From NCBI GenBank assembly GCA_049340005.1, contig JBMPIY010000001.1: 64,000 nucleotides of DNA. The stretch is one strand, 5' to 3'. Below the pieces are notes generated by a model, which worked only from the letters and a program-made list of their open reading frames with translations, was not told the DNA's origin and made no database searches. The stretch's first letter is position 1, and each line of letters begins with the position of its first letter. The DNA is from CAXBDP01 sp963974465 (GTDB lineage Bacteria; Bacteroidota; Bacteroidia; Cytophagales; Cyclobacteriaceae). This document shows, piece by piece, positions 17,718-27,524 of the stretch. Both the position numbers and the translations under genes were made by a program.

Positions 17718-19343
17718 ATGGTCATGCAAATAGAAGGTCAGATAATAGATATAGAAGCAAAGAGAATTTACCCTGGAGTAATCTACATTGATAAAGGCAA
17801 GATTAAAAGGATAGAAGAGCGGGAGGTTGAAAATAAGCAATACATATTACCTGGTTTTATCGATGCACACGTACATGTGGAAAGCTCCATGTTGGTGCCT
17901 TCTGAATTTGCTCGTTTAGCAGTTGTTCACGGTACAGTAGCCACCGTTTCCGACCCACACGAAATCGGCAATGTACTAGGCGTGGCAGGGGTCAACTATA
18001 TGATAGATAATGGCAAGCAAGTTCCATTTAAATTCTACTTTGGTGCACCATCCTGTGTGCCTGCTACTACTTTCGAAACTGCAGGAGCGATAATTACTGC
18101 TGAAGAAATAGATGAACTGATGGCTAGACCTGAGGTGAAATATCTCAGTGAAATGATGAATTGGCCGGGTGTGCTGTTCAAAGATGGAGATGTTTACAAA
18201 AAACTCGCAGTTGCCAAAAAGCATGGCAAACCTATTGATGGCCATGCACCTGGACTTATGGCCGAGCAAGCGCGTGACTATGCAGCTGCCGGCATTAGTA
18301 CCGATCATGAGTGCTTTGCTATAGAAGAAGCTCTCGACAAATTGAAATATGGAATGCACATTGCCATCCGCGAAGGTAGTGCAGCCAAAAATTTCGAAGC
18401 CCTCTACCCTCTCCTGCACGATTACGAAGATAAAATAATGCTATGCTCTGATGACAAACATCCGGACAATCTGGTTGAAGGTCATATCAATTTGCTTGTA
18501 AAAAGAGCTATTGAAAATGGTGTGGACATGTACAAAGTATTAAAAGCGGCATGTATCAACCCTGTGAGGCATTATTCATTAGACGTAGGTTTGCTCAAGG
18601 AAGGAGATCCTGCTGATTTCATCCTTGTAGATGATTTGAAAACTTGGAAGGTAACAAGCACCTATATAAATGGGCGGGAGGTTGCAAAAGATGGCAAAAC
18701 CTTGATCTCAAAAGTAAAAAATAAAATTATCAACCAGTTCAATTGTGATAAGCTTTCAGCAGCTGACTTCAAAGTTAAAGCCGAAGGTGAAGGTATTCAT
18801 GTGATAGAGGCACTTGATGGCCAATTGATAACCAATGATTTGCTGCTAAGCTGCCATATTAAAGATGGATTTGCTGAATCAGATATTGAAAATGATGTCT
18901 TGAAGTTTACAGTAATAAACCGCTACCAAAAAGCAAAGCCTGCTATAGCTTTCATCCGAAACTTCGGATTGAAAAGAGGTGCAATAGCTTCTACCGTTGG
19001 CCATGATAGCCATAATATATTAGTGGTTGGTGTAGATGATGAAGCTATGGCAAAAGCAGCTAATCTGGTCATCGAAGCGAAAGGTGGAGTTTCCGCATAT
19101 AATGGTCAAAGTTCACAATTAGTGCCTCTACCTGTTGCAGGACTTATGAGCGAAAAAGACGGCTATGATGTTGCCAAAGCTTATTCAGCTATCGACAAAA
19201 TGGCAAAAGAAATGGGCAGCACATTGAATTCTCCTTTTATGACATTGAGCTTTATGGCATTGCTAGTTATCCCACAACTCAAGCTTAGTGACAAAGGCCT
19301 ATTCGACGGCAAAACATTTAGGTTTACTTCACTTTTTGAGTAA
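17718..19343 (+). CDS. ade: Adenine deaminase
   Basis: A 541-residue amidohydrolase-superfamily adenine deaminase that turns adenine into hypoxanthine in purine salvage. The metal site motif GFIDAHVHVESS has His51, His53 and Glu55. Later markers are the DPHEIGNV motif, DGHAPG, TDHECF and the CSDDKHP metal ligand. The C-terminal domain with GLKRGAIASTVGHDSHN is typical of the bacterial enzyme. It starts 78 bp after the siroheme genes and has its own candidate promoter. Confidence 0.95.
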   Translation: MVMQIEGQIIDIEAKRIYPGVIYIDKGKIKRIEEREVENKQYILPGFIDAHVHVESSMLVPSEFARLAVVHGTVATVSDPHEIGNVLGVAGVNYMIDNGKQVPFKFYFGAPSCVPATTFETAGAIITAEEIDELMARPEVKYLSEMMNWPGVLFKDGDVYKKLAVAKKHGKPIDGHAPGLMAEQARDYAAAGISTDHECFAIEEALDKLKYGMHIAIREGSAAKNFEALYPLLHDYEDKIMLCSDDKHPDNLVEGHINLLVKRAIENGVDMYKVLKAACINPVRHYSLDVGLLKEGDPADFILVDDLKTWKVTSTYINGREVAKDGKTLISKVKNKIINQFNCDKLSAADFKVKAEGEGIHVIEALDGQLITNDLLLSCHIKDGFAESDIENDVLKFTVINRYQKAKPAIAFIRNFGLKRGAIASTVGHDSHNILVVGVDDEAMAKAANLVIEAKGGVSAYNGQSSQLVPLPVAGLMSEKDGYDVAKAYSAIDKMAKEMGSTLNSPFMTLSFMALLVIPQLKLSDKGLFDGKTFRFTSLFE

Positions 19344-19415
19344 ATTGTAATGCCTTAGATGTTTTTTGAATAAGTTTATCAACTTAATATGACGTAGTAA
19401 TCTAATTCAAATTAA

Positions 19416-20102
19416 ATGCAAAATGAAAATCACTATCTAATTAGAAGCGGTTGGTTAAGAGCTGCTGTTTTAGGTGCTAATGATGGGCTGCTATCTACAG
19501 CCAGTGTGATTGTGGGCGTTGCAGCGGCAAGCGAAACGGCTGATCCCATTCTAATTGCTGGTGTTGCCAGTTTAGTAGCGGGCGCATTGTCTATGGCAGC
19601 AGGAGAATATGTATCGGTGAGTTCGCAATCGGATATTGAACATGCAGACATGGCAAGAGAAAAAATGGAGCTACAGGAAATGCCAGAAGCAGAATTGATA
19701 GAACTTGCAGAAATCTATGAAAATAGAGGACTTGACAAAACCCTCGCATTACAAGTAGCCACACAACTCACAGAACATAATGCACTTGAAGCTCATGCGA
19801 GAGACGAGTTAGGAATCAACGAAATAACTGAAGCTAAGCCCATTCAAGCGGCTTTAGCATCTGGAGCAGCATTTATATTAGGTGGTTTTATTCCTGTTTT
19901 ACTAGTATTAGTAGTTCCAGTCAGTCAAATGGTGCTATTGCAATATATATGTGCCATACTCTTGCTTATGGTACTGGGAGGCGTGGCAGCCAAAGCAGGA
20001 GGCTCCAGTGTAAAAAAGGCCATCATCCGATTGAGTTTCTGGGGGACTATTGCAATGGGAATCACAGCATTAATTGGCTCATTATTTAATGTGAATGTTT
20101 AA
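19416..20102 (+). CDS. VIT1/CCC1 family metal transporter
   Basis: A 228-residue membrane protein of the VIT1/CCC1 family, which moves Fe2+ or Mn2+ in plants and fungi and is widespread in bacteria. The N-terminal WLRAAVLGANDGLLSTAS and GALSMAAGEYVSVSSQ motifs are diagnostic. A central charged helical region (about 75-140) lies between an N-terminal pair and a C-terminal three-helix set. The metal is not known for bacterial members of this type. The 72 bp upstream hold no clear promoter box. Confidence 0.9.
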   Translation: MQNENHYLIRSGWLRAAVLGANDGLLSTASVIVGVAAASETADPILIAGVASLVAGALSMAAGEYVSVSSQSDIEHADMAREKMELQEMPEAELIELAEIYENRGLDKTLALQVATQLTEHNALEAHARDELGINEITEAKPIQAALASGAAFILGGFIPVLLVLVVPVSQMVLLQYICAILLLMVLGGVAAKAGGSSVKKAIIRLSFWGTIAMGITALIGSLFNVNV

Positions 20103-20261
20103 AATCCAACCCTTCTTGATAGTATTCAAGGCAATTATATCAATAATTTTTTAATGCAATCGCAATTCATCCTCGTCATGTAATTCGTTTATTTTTATGG
20201 CTACTTATGAAAAAGTAAAAACCAGCATCGTATCTTAGAGATTTCTGTAATTATTTAATGA

Positions 20262-21737
20262 ATGATCCTCACCACCGAAAATATCTTATTAATTGGCTCA
20301 CTTTTGCTATTTGTGAGCATAATTGTAGGTAAAACTTCCTATAAATTCGGTGTACCAACTCTTTTACTTTTCCTTGCAATTGGGATGATAGCAGGCTCTG
20401 ATGGGATTGGAGGAATTAGCTTTGATGATCCGAAAATCGCCCAATTCATAGGCATAGTTTCGCTCAACTTTATTCTTTTTTCTGGTGGTTTGGATACCAA
20501 TTGGTCTGCAGTAAAACCTGTAATTAAAGAAGGAATTGCTTTATCGACTCTTGGGGTATTATTGACAGCAGTTGCCTTAGGCACCTTTGTTTGGCTTATT
20601 ACTGATTTTACAATTTACGAGAGCTTACTTTTGGGGTCAATTGTATCATCTACAGATGCAGCAGCTGTATTTTCAATATTAAGATCAAAAAGCCTCGCTT
20701 TAAAAACCAATTTACGTCCAACGCTAGAGCTTGAAAGTGGAAGTAATGATCCTATGGCATATGTACTTACTATAGCATTCTTAAGCCTGGTTGTTAATCA
20801 AGATCAAGGACTACTTTCAATTATTCCACTCTTCTTTCAACAAATGATTTTTGGTGCTGTAGCAGGTTTTGGCTTTGGTAGACTGAGCAAAATCATCATA
20901 AATAAAATTAAGCTGGATTTTGAGGGGTTATATCCGGTGCTAGTAATTGCATTGATGTTTGTAACCTTTTCTGCTACCACATTCATTGGAGGAAATGGAT
21001 TTTTAGCAATTTATATTTGCGCTGTTTACCTTGGCAACCAAGACTTAATACATAAGAAAACCATACTAAAAATGTTTGACGGTTTAGCTTGGTTAATGCA
21101 AATCGTTTTATTCCTTACTCTTGGCCTATTAGTTTTTCCTAGCAAAATTCTACCGGTAGTAGGTATTGGACTTCTCATTTCATTGTTCTTAATCTTTGCT
21201 GCACGCCCAATTGGAGTATTCTTGAGCTTGATATTCTTTAGAATGAAACTCAGAAGACGGTTCTACATTTCTTGGGTTGGTTTAAGAGGTGCAGTACCAA
21301 TTGTTTTTGCAACTTATCCGCTTTTGGCTGGTATCGAAAAGGCCGAAATGATGTTTAATATAGTTTTTTTCATATCAGTAACTTCTATTTTGATACAGGG
21401 CACTACTTTAACTGTGGTTGCCAAATGGCTTCATGTGGCACTTCCTGATAAAGCGAAACCGCCATCTGGTACAGAGAAATTTTTATCTGAGCTTCCTAAA
21501 ACAGAGATGAAAGAATTTGAAATTCTTCCTGATAGTTTTGCTTCAAATAAAAAAATTGTGGATTTAAGATTTCCTAAAAATGCTATTATTGCAATGATCA
21601 AAAGGGATGATAAATACTTGACTCCTACGGGATCAACAATATTAGAAGCAAATGACATCTTAATTGTATTGTCAGAAAATGAACAAGGCATAGCAGCCGT
21701 AGAGAATTGCCTTAATAATTTATCCTTGAAGGGCTAA
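20262..21737 (+). CDS. CvrA/NhaP2-type potassium (or sodium)/proton antiporter
   Basis: A 491-residue cation:proton antiporter of the CPA1 group. About 12 hydrophobic helices are visible. SSTDAAAVFSILR and ELESGSNDPMAYVL carry the transport-site aspartates. A C-terminal cytoplasmic segment (about 415-490, with DLRFPKNAIIAMIKRDDK) resembles a TrkA-C regulatory domain. Such proteins export K+ or Na+ in exchange for protons. Given the Na+-NQR upstream in the window, a sodium cycle is plausible, but no direct link is shown. It stands alone, with 159 bp of AT-rich sequence upstream. Confidence 0.9.
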   Translation: MILTTENILLIGSLLLFVSIIVGKTSYKFGVPTLLLFLAIGMIAGSDGIGGISFDDPKIAQFIGIVSLNFILFSGGLDTNWSAVKPVIKEGIALSTLGVLLTAVALGTFVWLITDFTIYESLLLGSIVSSTDAAAVFSILRSKSLALKTNLRPTLELESGSNDPMAYVLTIAFLSLVVNQDQGLLSIIPLFFQQMIFGAVAGFGFGRLSKIIINKIKLDFEGLYPVLVIALMFVTFSATTFIGGNGFLAIYICAVYLGNQDLIHKKTILKMFDGLAWLMQIVLFLTLGLLVFPSKILPVVGIGLLISLFLIFAARPIGVFLSLIFFRMKLRRRFYISWVGLRGAVPIVFATYPLLAGIEKAEMMFNIVFFISVTSILIQGTTLTVVAKWLHVALPDKAKPPSGTEKFLSELPKTEMKEFEILPDSFASNKKIVDLRFPKNAIIAMIKRDDKYLTPTGSTILEANDILIVLSENEQGIAAVENCLNNLSLKG

Positions 21738-21878
21738 AATTGCTTTACTGTATAAAAACAACCTAAAAATATCAATTAGGCATTTATTGTTGCTCATACA
21801 ATTAATCTTGCCTTTTGGAGTAATTATAATTAACATTCGAAACATAATTCCTATTTGTATAACAACACTTCAAGAAAA

Positions 21879-22088
21879 ATGGAAATAAAAGACAACAACG
21901 GAAATATCTTGCAAGAAGGTGATAGCGTTACATTAATTAAGGACTTGAAAGTAAAGGGCACGTCTATTACTTTGAAAAGAGGCAAAATGGTTAAAAATAT
22001 AAGGCTTACAGACAACCCTGATGAAGTTGAAGCTAAGGTAGATAAAGTCCATATGGTACTCAGAATTGAATTTCTGAAAAAAGCCTAA
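21879..22088 (+). CDS. Stand-alone PhnA C-terminal (YjdM-like) domain protein
   Basis: A 69-residue protein that matches the C-terminal SH3-like domain of PhnA/YjdM: DNNGNILQEGDSVTLIKDL, then KGTSITLKRG, KNIRLTDNP and the ending EFLKKA. The usual N-terminal zinc ribbon is missing, and no frame upstream encodes one. An in-frame TTG at 21855 is less likely than the ATG at 21879 that begins MEIKDNNG. Despite the family name there is no evidence for phosphonate metabolism. The gene lies between unrelated genes. Confidence 0.8.
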   Translation: MEIKDNNGNILQEGDSVTLIKDLKVKGTSITLKRGKMVKNIRLTDNPDEVEAKVDKVHMVLRIEFLKKA

Positions 22089-22140
22089 TAATCAATATTT
22101 CAGATTATTATTTTTTGATCTGTTGAACATATTTTTTTTA

Positions 22141-22674
22141 ATGAAGCTACTTTTATTCGTTTATATTCAATCACTTATCCTCTTAAATTCGAATATCTGC
22201 CAATCTACTGAAATGATTTTTTGGCGGGAGGATTTGGAACTTAGCTGGTCAGATTTTAAAGGTGAGCCACAATTGGAAAGCCAATATGAAGCTATGACAG
22301 CATCTGGCATTGAATATGCCTACGAAGCTAATAATAGAAATGGTAAATTGACCTTTACTTTTAAAGTGAGAGCTTATTTCAACCCAAATACGTCTTGGTT
22401 GAAACCATCCTCCCGCACAAACGAACTCCTTGAGCACGAGCAAGTCCATTTTGACATTTCGGAACTTCATGCAAGAATTTTAACTAAGGCTTTTGATGAA
22501 GCAAGTTTCACGGAAAATTTTAAGAAAGAAATTGATACCATATACCAATCCGTTATTAAAAGAAGAGCTGAAATGCAGGAACTTTACGATAAGGAAACAG
22601 ATCATTCTAGAAATGCGGAAAGACAAAAAGAATGGATAAAACAAGTTGAAAATCAGCTTGCTAGTTTTAGATAA
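22141..22674 (+). CDS. Secreted DUF922 family protein, putative zinc protease
   Basis: A 177-residue protein with a signal peptide (about residues 1-21). The core has HEQVHFD with His99, Glu100 and His103, the HExxH zinc-binding pattern, and Glu108 nearby as a possible third ligand. This is the feature by which DUF922 is described as a putative zinc protease. A TTG at 22123 is in frame, but the ATG at 22141 begins the signal peptide. The substrate is unknown. A strong AT-rich hairpin overlaps its stop codon. Confidence 0.75.
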   Translation: MKLLLFVYIQSLILLNSNICQSTEMIFWREDLELSWSDFKGEPQLESQYEAMTASGIEYAYEANNRNGKLTFTFKVRAYFNPNTSWLKPSSRTNELLEHEQVHFDISELHARILTKAFDEASFTENFKKEIDTIYQSVIKRRAEMQELYDKETDHSRNAERQKEWIKQVENQLASFR

Positions 22675-22701
22675 ATAGAAATATTTATATTTATCTAAAA
22701 C
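22664..22701. terminator. Perfect 14-bp stem-loop at the end of the DUF922 gene
   Basis: GTTTTAGATAAATA (22664-22677) pairs perfectly with TATTTATCTAAAAC (22688-22701) across a 10-nt loop, and the left arm includes the TAA stop codon. It is AT-rich and lacks a clean T run, so it may act as an mRNA-end stabiliser or weak terminator. Confidence 0.5.
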
Positions 22702-22833
22702 TCAGATCAATTTTAAATTGGATTTTCAAGTTATAGGTATAAATAAATAATGCTTTTAAAATTTTATAAGACTAAAGTTCTTTATACCTTACTTTAATAC
22801 AGACAATCAAATCAGTATCGGAGCAACCAAAAA

Positions 22834-25800
22834 ATGAACCTTCATAAGGATATCATATTATTATTTAATGCTAATCCTGAACCTAGCTTATTATTAGCAT
22901 CCAATGCTCCAATTTTCACCATTCTTGCTGTAAATAATGCTTATTTAAATGCGCTTGGTATTGAAGAAAAAGTATTAGTTAGAAATGGAATTTTTGAGGT
23001 GTTTCCAGATTCGCCTTCTAATTCACCAAGCCCGCTTTACCAATCATTACATAAAGTAATTGGTTCCAAATCAGTAGATTCTATTCTTCAAAATCGATAT
23101 GATATACTCAACCCAAAATCAGCTCAAAAAGAAACTAAATATTGGAAAATAAGCAATTCACCAATTCTTAAGGAAAGTGGTGAAATAGATTACATTCTAC
23201 ATACTGTTACCGATAAATCGAAAGAGGTAATTCAATCTGAAATTAAGGATCTGTCAATCGAACAAAAAGCTCGGTTGCTAGCCACATCGGGTTTATTTGC
23301 AAGCGCCCTTTTGAGTAATGAATCATGGGAAGATGCACTCAAAAATGCATTCAGTTTAATTGGAGAAGCCGTAGATGCTGACAGGGTCTATTATTTCGAA
23401 AACTTCACGGATAAAGCAACTGGAAATAAATTCACTAGCCAAGTGATGGAATGGTGCAACGAGAAGGTAGTACCACAAAGGGATAATCCCAACTTACAAA
23501 ATGCAGCTTTCGAAGACTTCAAGGAGTTTTTCGAACCGCTACTTCAAGGGAAGTATTACATCCGAAGCACCAAAGAAGTTAAAGATAATAATCTAAGGCT
23601 TATACTAGAATCAATGTCTATTAAGTCGGTATTGATAATGCCGCTTTATATCGACTCATATTTTCATGGATTTATTGGTTTTGACGATTGCCATAACAAC
23701 CGAAACTGGACAAATGAAGAAATAGAATTTCTTACTTCAATTGCATCCAATCTAACTATCGCTATCGATAAAAAGCAAAAATCAGAAGCTTTTGCAGAAA
23801 GTCAGCAAAGATTACAATCCGCAATAAATAATAGCCCTGGAGTAATATATAGGTGCAAGGCTGATAAGGACTGGACCGCAACTTTTATTAGTAATGAAAT
23901 AGAGAGAATTACAGGCTATCCGGCTTCTGATTTTATCAATAATATGAAAAGAAGCTTTGCAAGTATTATCCATCAAGAGGATAATATATCAGAAAAAGAG
24001 TTGGAGAAAATGCTAAATGACTTTAAAGCATATTCTTACCAATGCCGTATTGTTTGCAAAGATGGGACAATTAAATGGGTAGAAGATAGAGGTACTGGTA
24101 TTTATGACGTAGATGGAAATCTAGCTTGGATCGATGGCTTGATAATAGATATAACCGATCGAAAGCATATAAATGAAAAGTATAAAGCGATAGTAGATCA
24201 TACAAGTGACGCTATTATGCTTGCCGATAATGAAGGCAAATATGTGGCTGTAAATGATGCTGCAACTTTCATATTTGGTTATAGCGAGTCCGAATTTCTT
24301 CAAATGAGTGTGGATGACTTACTACTTTCACACCCTGAAATCGATTTCAGCGAAATCTGGGAGAACTTTAAAAGTAAAGACAACTCTTCCGGCAATATGG
24401 ATTTGCTTACAAAATATGGCAAAACCATTTCAGTTAGTTATAAAGCCAAAGCGAATGTTCTGCCTAGTTTACATCTATCGGTAATCACCGATATAACAGA
24501 AGCAACCAAGAAAGAACTTGAACTGAAAGCCAGTGAAAGAAGATTTAAAGCTTTGGTTCAAGAAGGATCTGATTTGATTAGTATCATAAATGAGAAAGGT
24601 GAATTTACATTTATTAGTGAAAGTACATCAGCTTCCTTTGGTATTAGTACTGAAGATTTTATTGGCACACAAATATTTCAATACATCCACGAAAATGAGC
24701 GTCCAACTGTAATCAAGCAATTCAAAAAGCTCTTCAAACAAAAGAAATTAAAGTTAGACCCATACCGACTGATAGATGGTGAGGGGGGTTGGAGGTGGAT
24801 TACAACTACGGCCACAAATTTATTAGAAGATCAAGCGGTAAATGGAATCGTAACCAACTCAAAGGACATTACTGAAATAGTAGAAAAAGAAACGGCTTTA
24901 AAGAGAGCTAATACGAGATATGAACTAGCACAAAAGGCTACTACAGATGCTATATGGGATTTGGACATTGCAACAGGTGAATTGAATTGGGGAGAAGGCT
25001 ATAAAAACATATTTGGTTACCCAGATATTTTATACCAATACGACCAAAAATATCTTGATAGGAGAGTTCACCCAGACGATGTAGAATGGGTTGCCAACAG
25101 CTTCCGTAATGCAATAAATGATCCTGCAAAAGATATTTGGAGCGAAAATTACAAGTATTATAAGTTTGATGGTTCTCTTGCATATGTGAGCAACAAAGGG
25201 TTTATATCTAGAGATGTCAATGGCAAAGCTATCCGAGCAGTTGGCTCCTTATCTGATATATCAGCTGCTAAAAACAGAGAAATCCAAACCGAACTGATGC
25301 ATTCATTAACCTATGCATTCAATAAAACAAATGAGTTTAAGGAAAGCCTAGATGAAGTACTAACTAAGATTTCTGAATTCTTCAAAATAAGTCTTTCAGA
25401 AGCATGGATCACTTCCATCGACGAAAAGAACATAAACCTTATAAGTCAAATAATTACAGATCGCAAAGGACAAGAATTCGCTCAGCTAAATTCTAATTTT
25501 ACTACCCTTACGAGTGGCAAAGGATTAATTGGAAAATGCTGGGAATCAGGAAAAATTGAGAAATGGAATATTCAAGAAAATAAACAAGATTTTTTAAGAG
25601 AAAAATCAGCAAGACAGTCAAATCTTGAAAATAGCTATGCAGTCCCTATCAAATACAATGATCAGGTTATAGCTGTATTCAATTTTATTGGTGATTTCAA
25701 AGAAGTTAACTTAGTTTATTTCGAGCAAATACTCCTTGGAATATCTGAACAAATTGGTACCGAAGTATTAAGAAAAATGCGGGAGGAAGAACTTCATAAT

Positions 25801-27132
25801 TTTTTTGAATTATCTTCCGACATTTTAATTATAGCTGGATTCGATGGTTATTTCAAGAAAATCAATCCGGCCCTTTCCAAATTATTGGGTTACTCAAAAG
25901 AGGAATTATTATCGAGACAATTTACAGATTTCATACATACAGAGGACATCCATCAAACAAAAACTATTATATCTAAAGCCTTGAGGGGTGAAGTGATATA
26001 TGACTTTGAAATACGGTGCCGAAAAAAGAATGGAGAAATTGTTTGGATTACATGGACTACTACGCCTAAACTAAGTGAAGGCTTGCTCTACGCAGTTGGT
26101 AAAGACATAACCGAGCGTAAATCAATTGAATTAGAAATATTAGAAGCCAATGATCAATTGAAAACAGCGCAAGACATTGCTAAAATTGGTTATTGGATAA
26201 GAGAAATTAACTCTGATATTTCTCATTGGTCAAGCAAAGTATATGAGATATATGAGCAAGATCCTGAGACCTTTGTCCCTACCACAGAAAATATCAAAAA
26301 ATTATTTCACCCTGAAGATCGCCCTTATTTAGACGAGGATCTTTCAAGGCATTTCCCTTCGGATGGATATCATGATTTTGAGCATCGGATTTTAATAGAT
26401 GGCAAAAAAGAAAAATGGGTGTTTCAAAGAATAAAGCTAAAAAGAGATAGCAAAGGTAACCCAATTCTAATAGATGGAGTAATTCAAGATATAACATTGC
26501 CTAAAACTCGTGAAATTCAACTAAAAATAAGTAACGAGCGATTTGAAATGGCAATGAAAGCCACTAATGAAATGATATGGGATTGGGATATCCAGAATGA
26601 TTATGTAACGAGAAGCCAAGGTTACGAATCTATATTTGGATTCAAGTTTGACGATATTTCCTCAGTCCAAAGCTTCTGGCTTCAGAATATTTATAAAGAC
26701 GATTCAAAAGCTGTAACAATCTCATTAAATGAAGCTTTAGATAACCCAGAGACAAAGCAATGGCATAAAGAATATCGCTTCGTGAAAGCTAATGGGGACA
26801 TTGCTTTTATAGCGGATAGAGGTCATATAATCAGAAATGAAAAAGGGCAGGCTATACGGATGATAGGTGCTGTACTAGATGTAACTGAATCTCGGAAATT
26901 GTTAAAGGAAATCACTATTCAAAACCATGCTTTGAAAGAAATCGCTTGGACTCAGTCGCATGTAGTTAGAGCCCCTCTATCTAGACTTTTAGGTTTCATT
27001 AGCCTAATTGAGCTAAACCTTTTTGATAATGAAGATGAATATTTCACTATAATGAATGGTATTAAAACATCCGCTGAGGAGTTAGATGAAATAGTAAAAA
27101 ATATTGTAGCAAAAACTAACACACTAAAATAG
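22834..27132 (+). CDS. Multi-PAS/GAF sensory protein ending in a DHp helix without an ATPase domain
   Basis: A 1432-residue cytoplasmic protein with no membrane segments. By eye: PAS (about 1-135), GAF (about 160-315), four PAS/PAC units (about 330-815), a second GAF (about 825-990), three further PAS/PAC units (about 995-1365) and a final HisKA-like helix pair with the motif WTQSHVVRAPLSRLLG and phosphoacceptor-like His1376. It ends 56 residues after that histidine, so no HATPase domain is present, and none is encoded in the AT-rich 390 bp downstream. Proteins with this ending occur in other Bacteroidota, so it is probably not a simple truncation. It might pass or receive phosphate with a separate kinase, or act as a scaffold. 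No partner is adjacent. Confidence 0.8.
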   Translation: MNLHKDIILLFNANPEPSLLLASNAPIFTILAVNNAYLNALGIEEKVLVRNGIFEVFPDSPSNSPSPLYQSLHKVIGSKSVDSILQNRYDILNPKSAQKETKYWKISNSPILKESGEIDYILHTVTDKSKEVIQSEIKDLSIEQKARLLATSGLFASALLSNESWEDALKNAFSLIGEAVDADRVYYFENFTDKATGNKFTSQVMEWCNEKVVPQRDNPNLQNAAFEDFKEFFEPLLQGKYYIRSTKEVKDNNLRLILESMSIKSVLIMPLYIDSYFHGFIGFDDCHNNRNWTNEEIEFLTSIASNLTIAIDKKQKSEAFAESQQRLQSAINNSPGVIYRCKADKDWTATFISNEIERITGYPASDFINNMKRSFASIIHQEDNISEKELEKMLNDFKAYSYQCRIVCKDGTIKWVEDRGTGIYDVDGNLAWIDGLIIDITDRKHINEKYKAIVDHTSDAIMLADNEGKYVAVNDAATFIFGYSESEFLQMSVDDLLLSHPEIDFSEIWENFKSKDNSSGNMDLLTKYGKTISVSYKAKANVLPSLHLSVITDITEATKKELELKASERRFKALVQEGSDLISIINEKGEFTFISESTSASFGISTEDFIGTQIFQYIHENERPTVIKQFKKLFKQKKLKLDPYRLIDGEGGWRWITTTATNLLEDQAVNGIVTNSKDITEIVEKETALKRANTRYELAQKATTDAIWDLDIATGELNWGEGYKNIFGYPDILYQYDQKYLDRRVHPDDVEWVANSFRNAINDPAKDIWSENYKYYKFDGSLAYVSNKGFISRDVNGKAIRAVGSLSDISAAKNREIQTELMHSLTYAFNKTNEFKESLDEVLTKISEFFKISLSEAWITSIDEKNINLISQIITDRKGQEFAQLNSNFTTLTSGKGLIGKCWESGKIEKWNIQENKQDFLREKSARQSNLENSYAVPIKYNDQVIAVFNFIGDFKEVNLVYFEQILLGISEQIGTEVLRKMREEELHNFFELSSDILIIAGFDGYFKKINPALSKLLGYSKEELLSRQFTDFIHTEDIHQTKTIISKALRGEVIYDFEIRCRKKNGEIVWITWTTTPKLSEGLLYAVGKDITERKSIELEILEANDQLKTAQDIAKIGYWIREINSDISHWSSKVYEIYEQDPETFVPTTENIKKLFHPEDRPYLDEDLSRHFPSDGYHDFEHRILIDGKKEKWVFQRIKLKRDSKGNPILIDGVIQDITLPKTREIQLKISNERFEMAMKATNEMIWDWDIQNDYVTRSQGYESIFGFKFDDISSVQSFWLQNIYKDDSKAVTISLNEALDNPETKQWHKEYRFVKANGDIAFIADRGHIIRNEKGQAIRMIGAVLDVTESRKLLKEITIQNHALKEIAWTQSHVVRAPLSRLLGFISLIELNLFDNEDEYFTIMNGIKTSAEELDEIVKNIVAKTNTLK

Positions 27133-27524
27133 TTTTTGATTGTTTTCAAGAGCCAAAACAGATTGAAACTAATTTAAAAACCTTTCAATTATTTCGTATT
27201 GAGCTATTTATTAATTAAAATTTAGAATAAAATTTCGAAATTTTAATTTACACATTCGATTTAACTATAATAAATTCACAAGCAGTTGAATAACAATTGA
27301 TTGCGAATTATTAAATTCTCCTATTCTTAATTATCTAACCCTCAAAAAAGATAGGAATTGCTGTAAAACCATTTTAAAGGCCTTTTTTAGTCGTTTTTCT
27401 GCCTATATTTTTGTAAATTTGTTGATATCACAATTAGAAAATCCATATTCCTTAATTCTTAAATAAATAGATACATTTCGAGGTGAATGAACCTTTAGAA
27501 GGCAATTCATCGAAACTAAATTTT
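27133..27524. other. argB: AT-rich intergenic region upstream of argB
   Basis: No gene is visible in about 390 bp. It holds a perfect 16-bp palindrome AAAATTTCGAAATTTT (27229-27244). TGAATAACAATTGA at 27287-27300 is similar to half of an arginine (ARG) box. Two overlapping matches to the -7 consensus, TATTTTTG (27406-27413) and TAAATTTG (27414-27421), lie about 105-120 bp before the chosen argB start. No well-spaced -33 element was found. Confidence 0.35.

Noticed and set aside
17976..18419. A 147-codon minus-strand open frame inside ade, and other long antisense frames across the window
   Set aside because: They mirror strong, complete genes on the other strand and show no recognisable domains, so they are shadows of the real genes.
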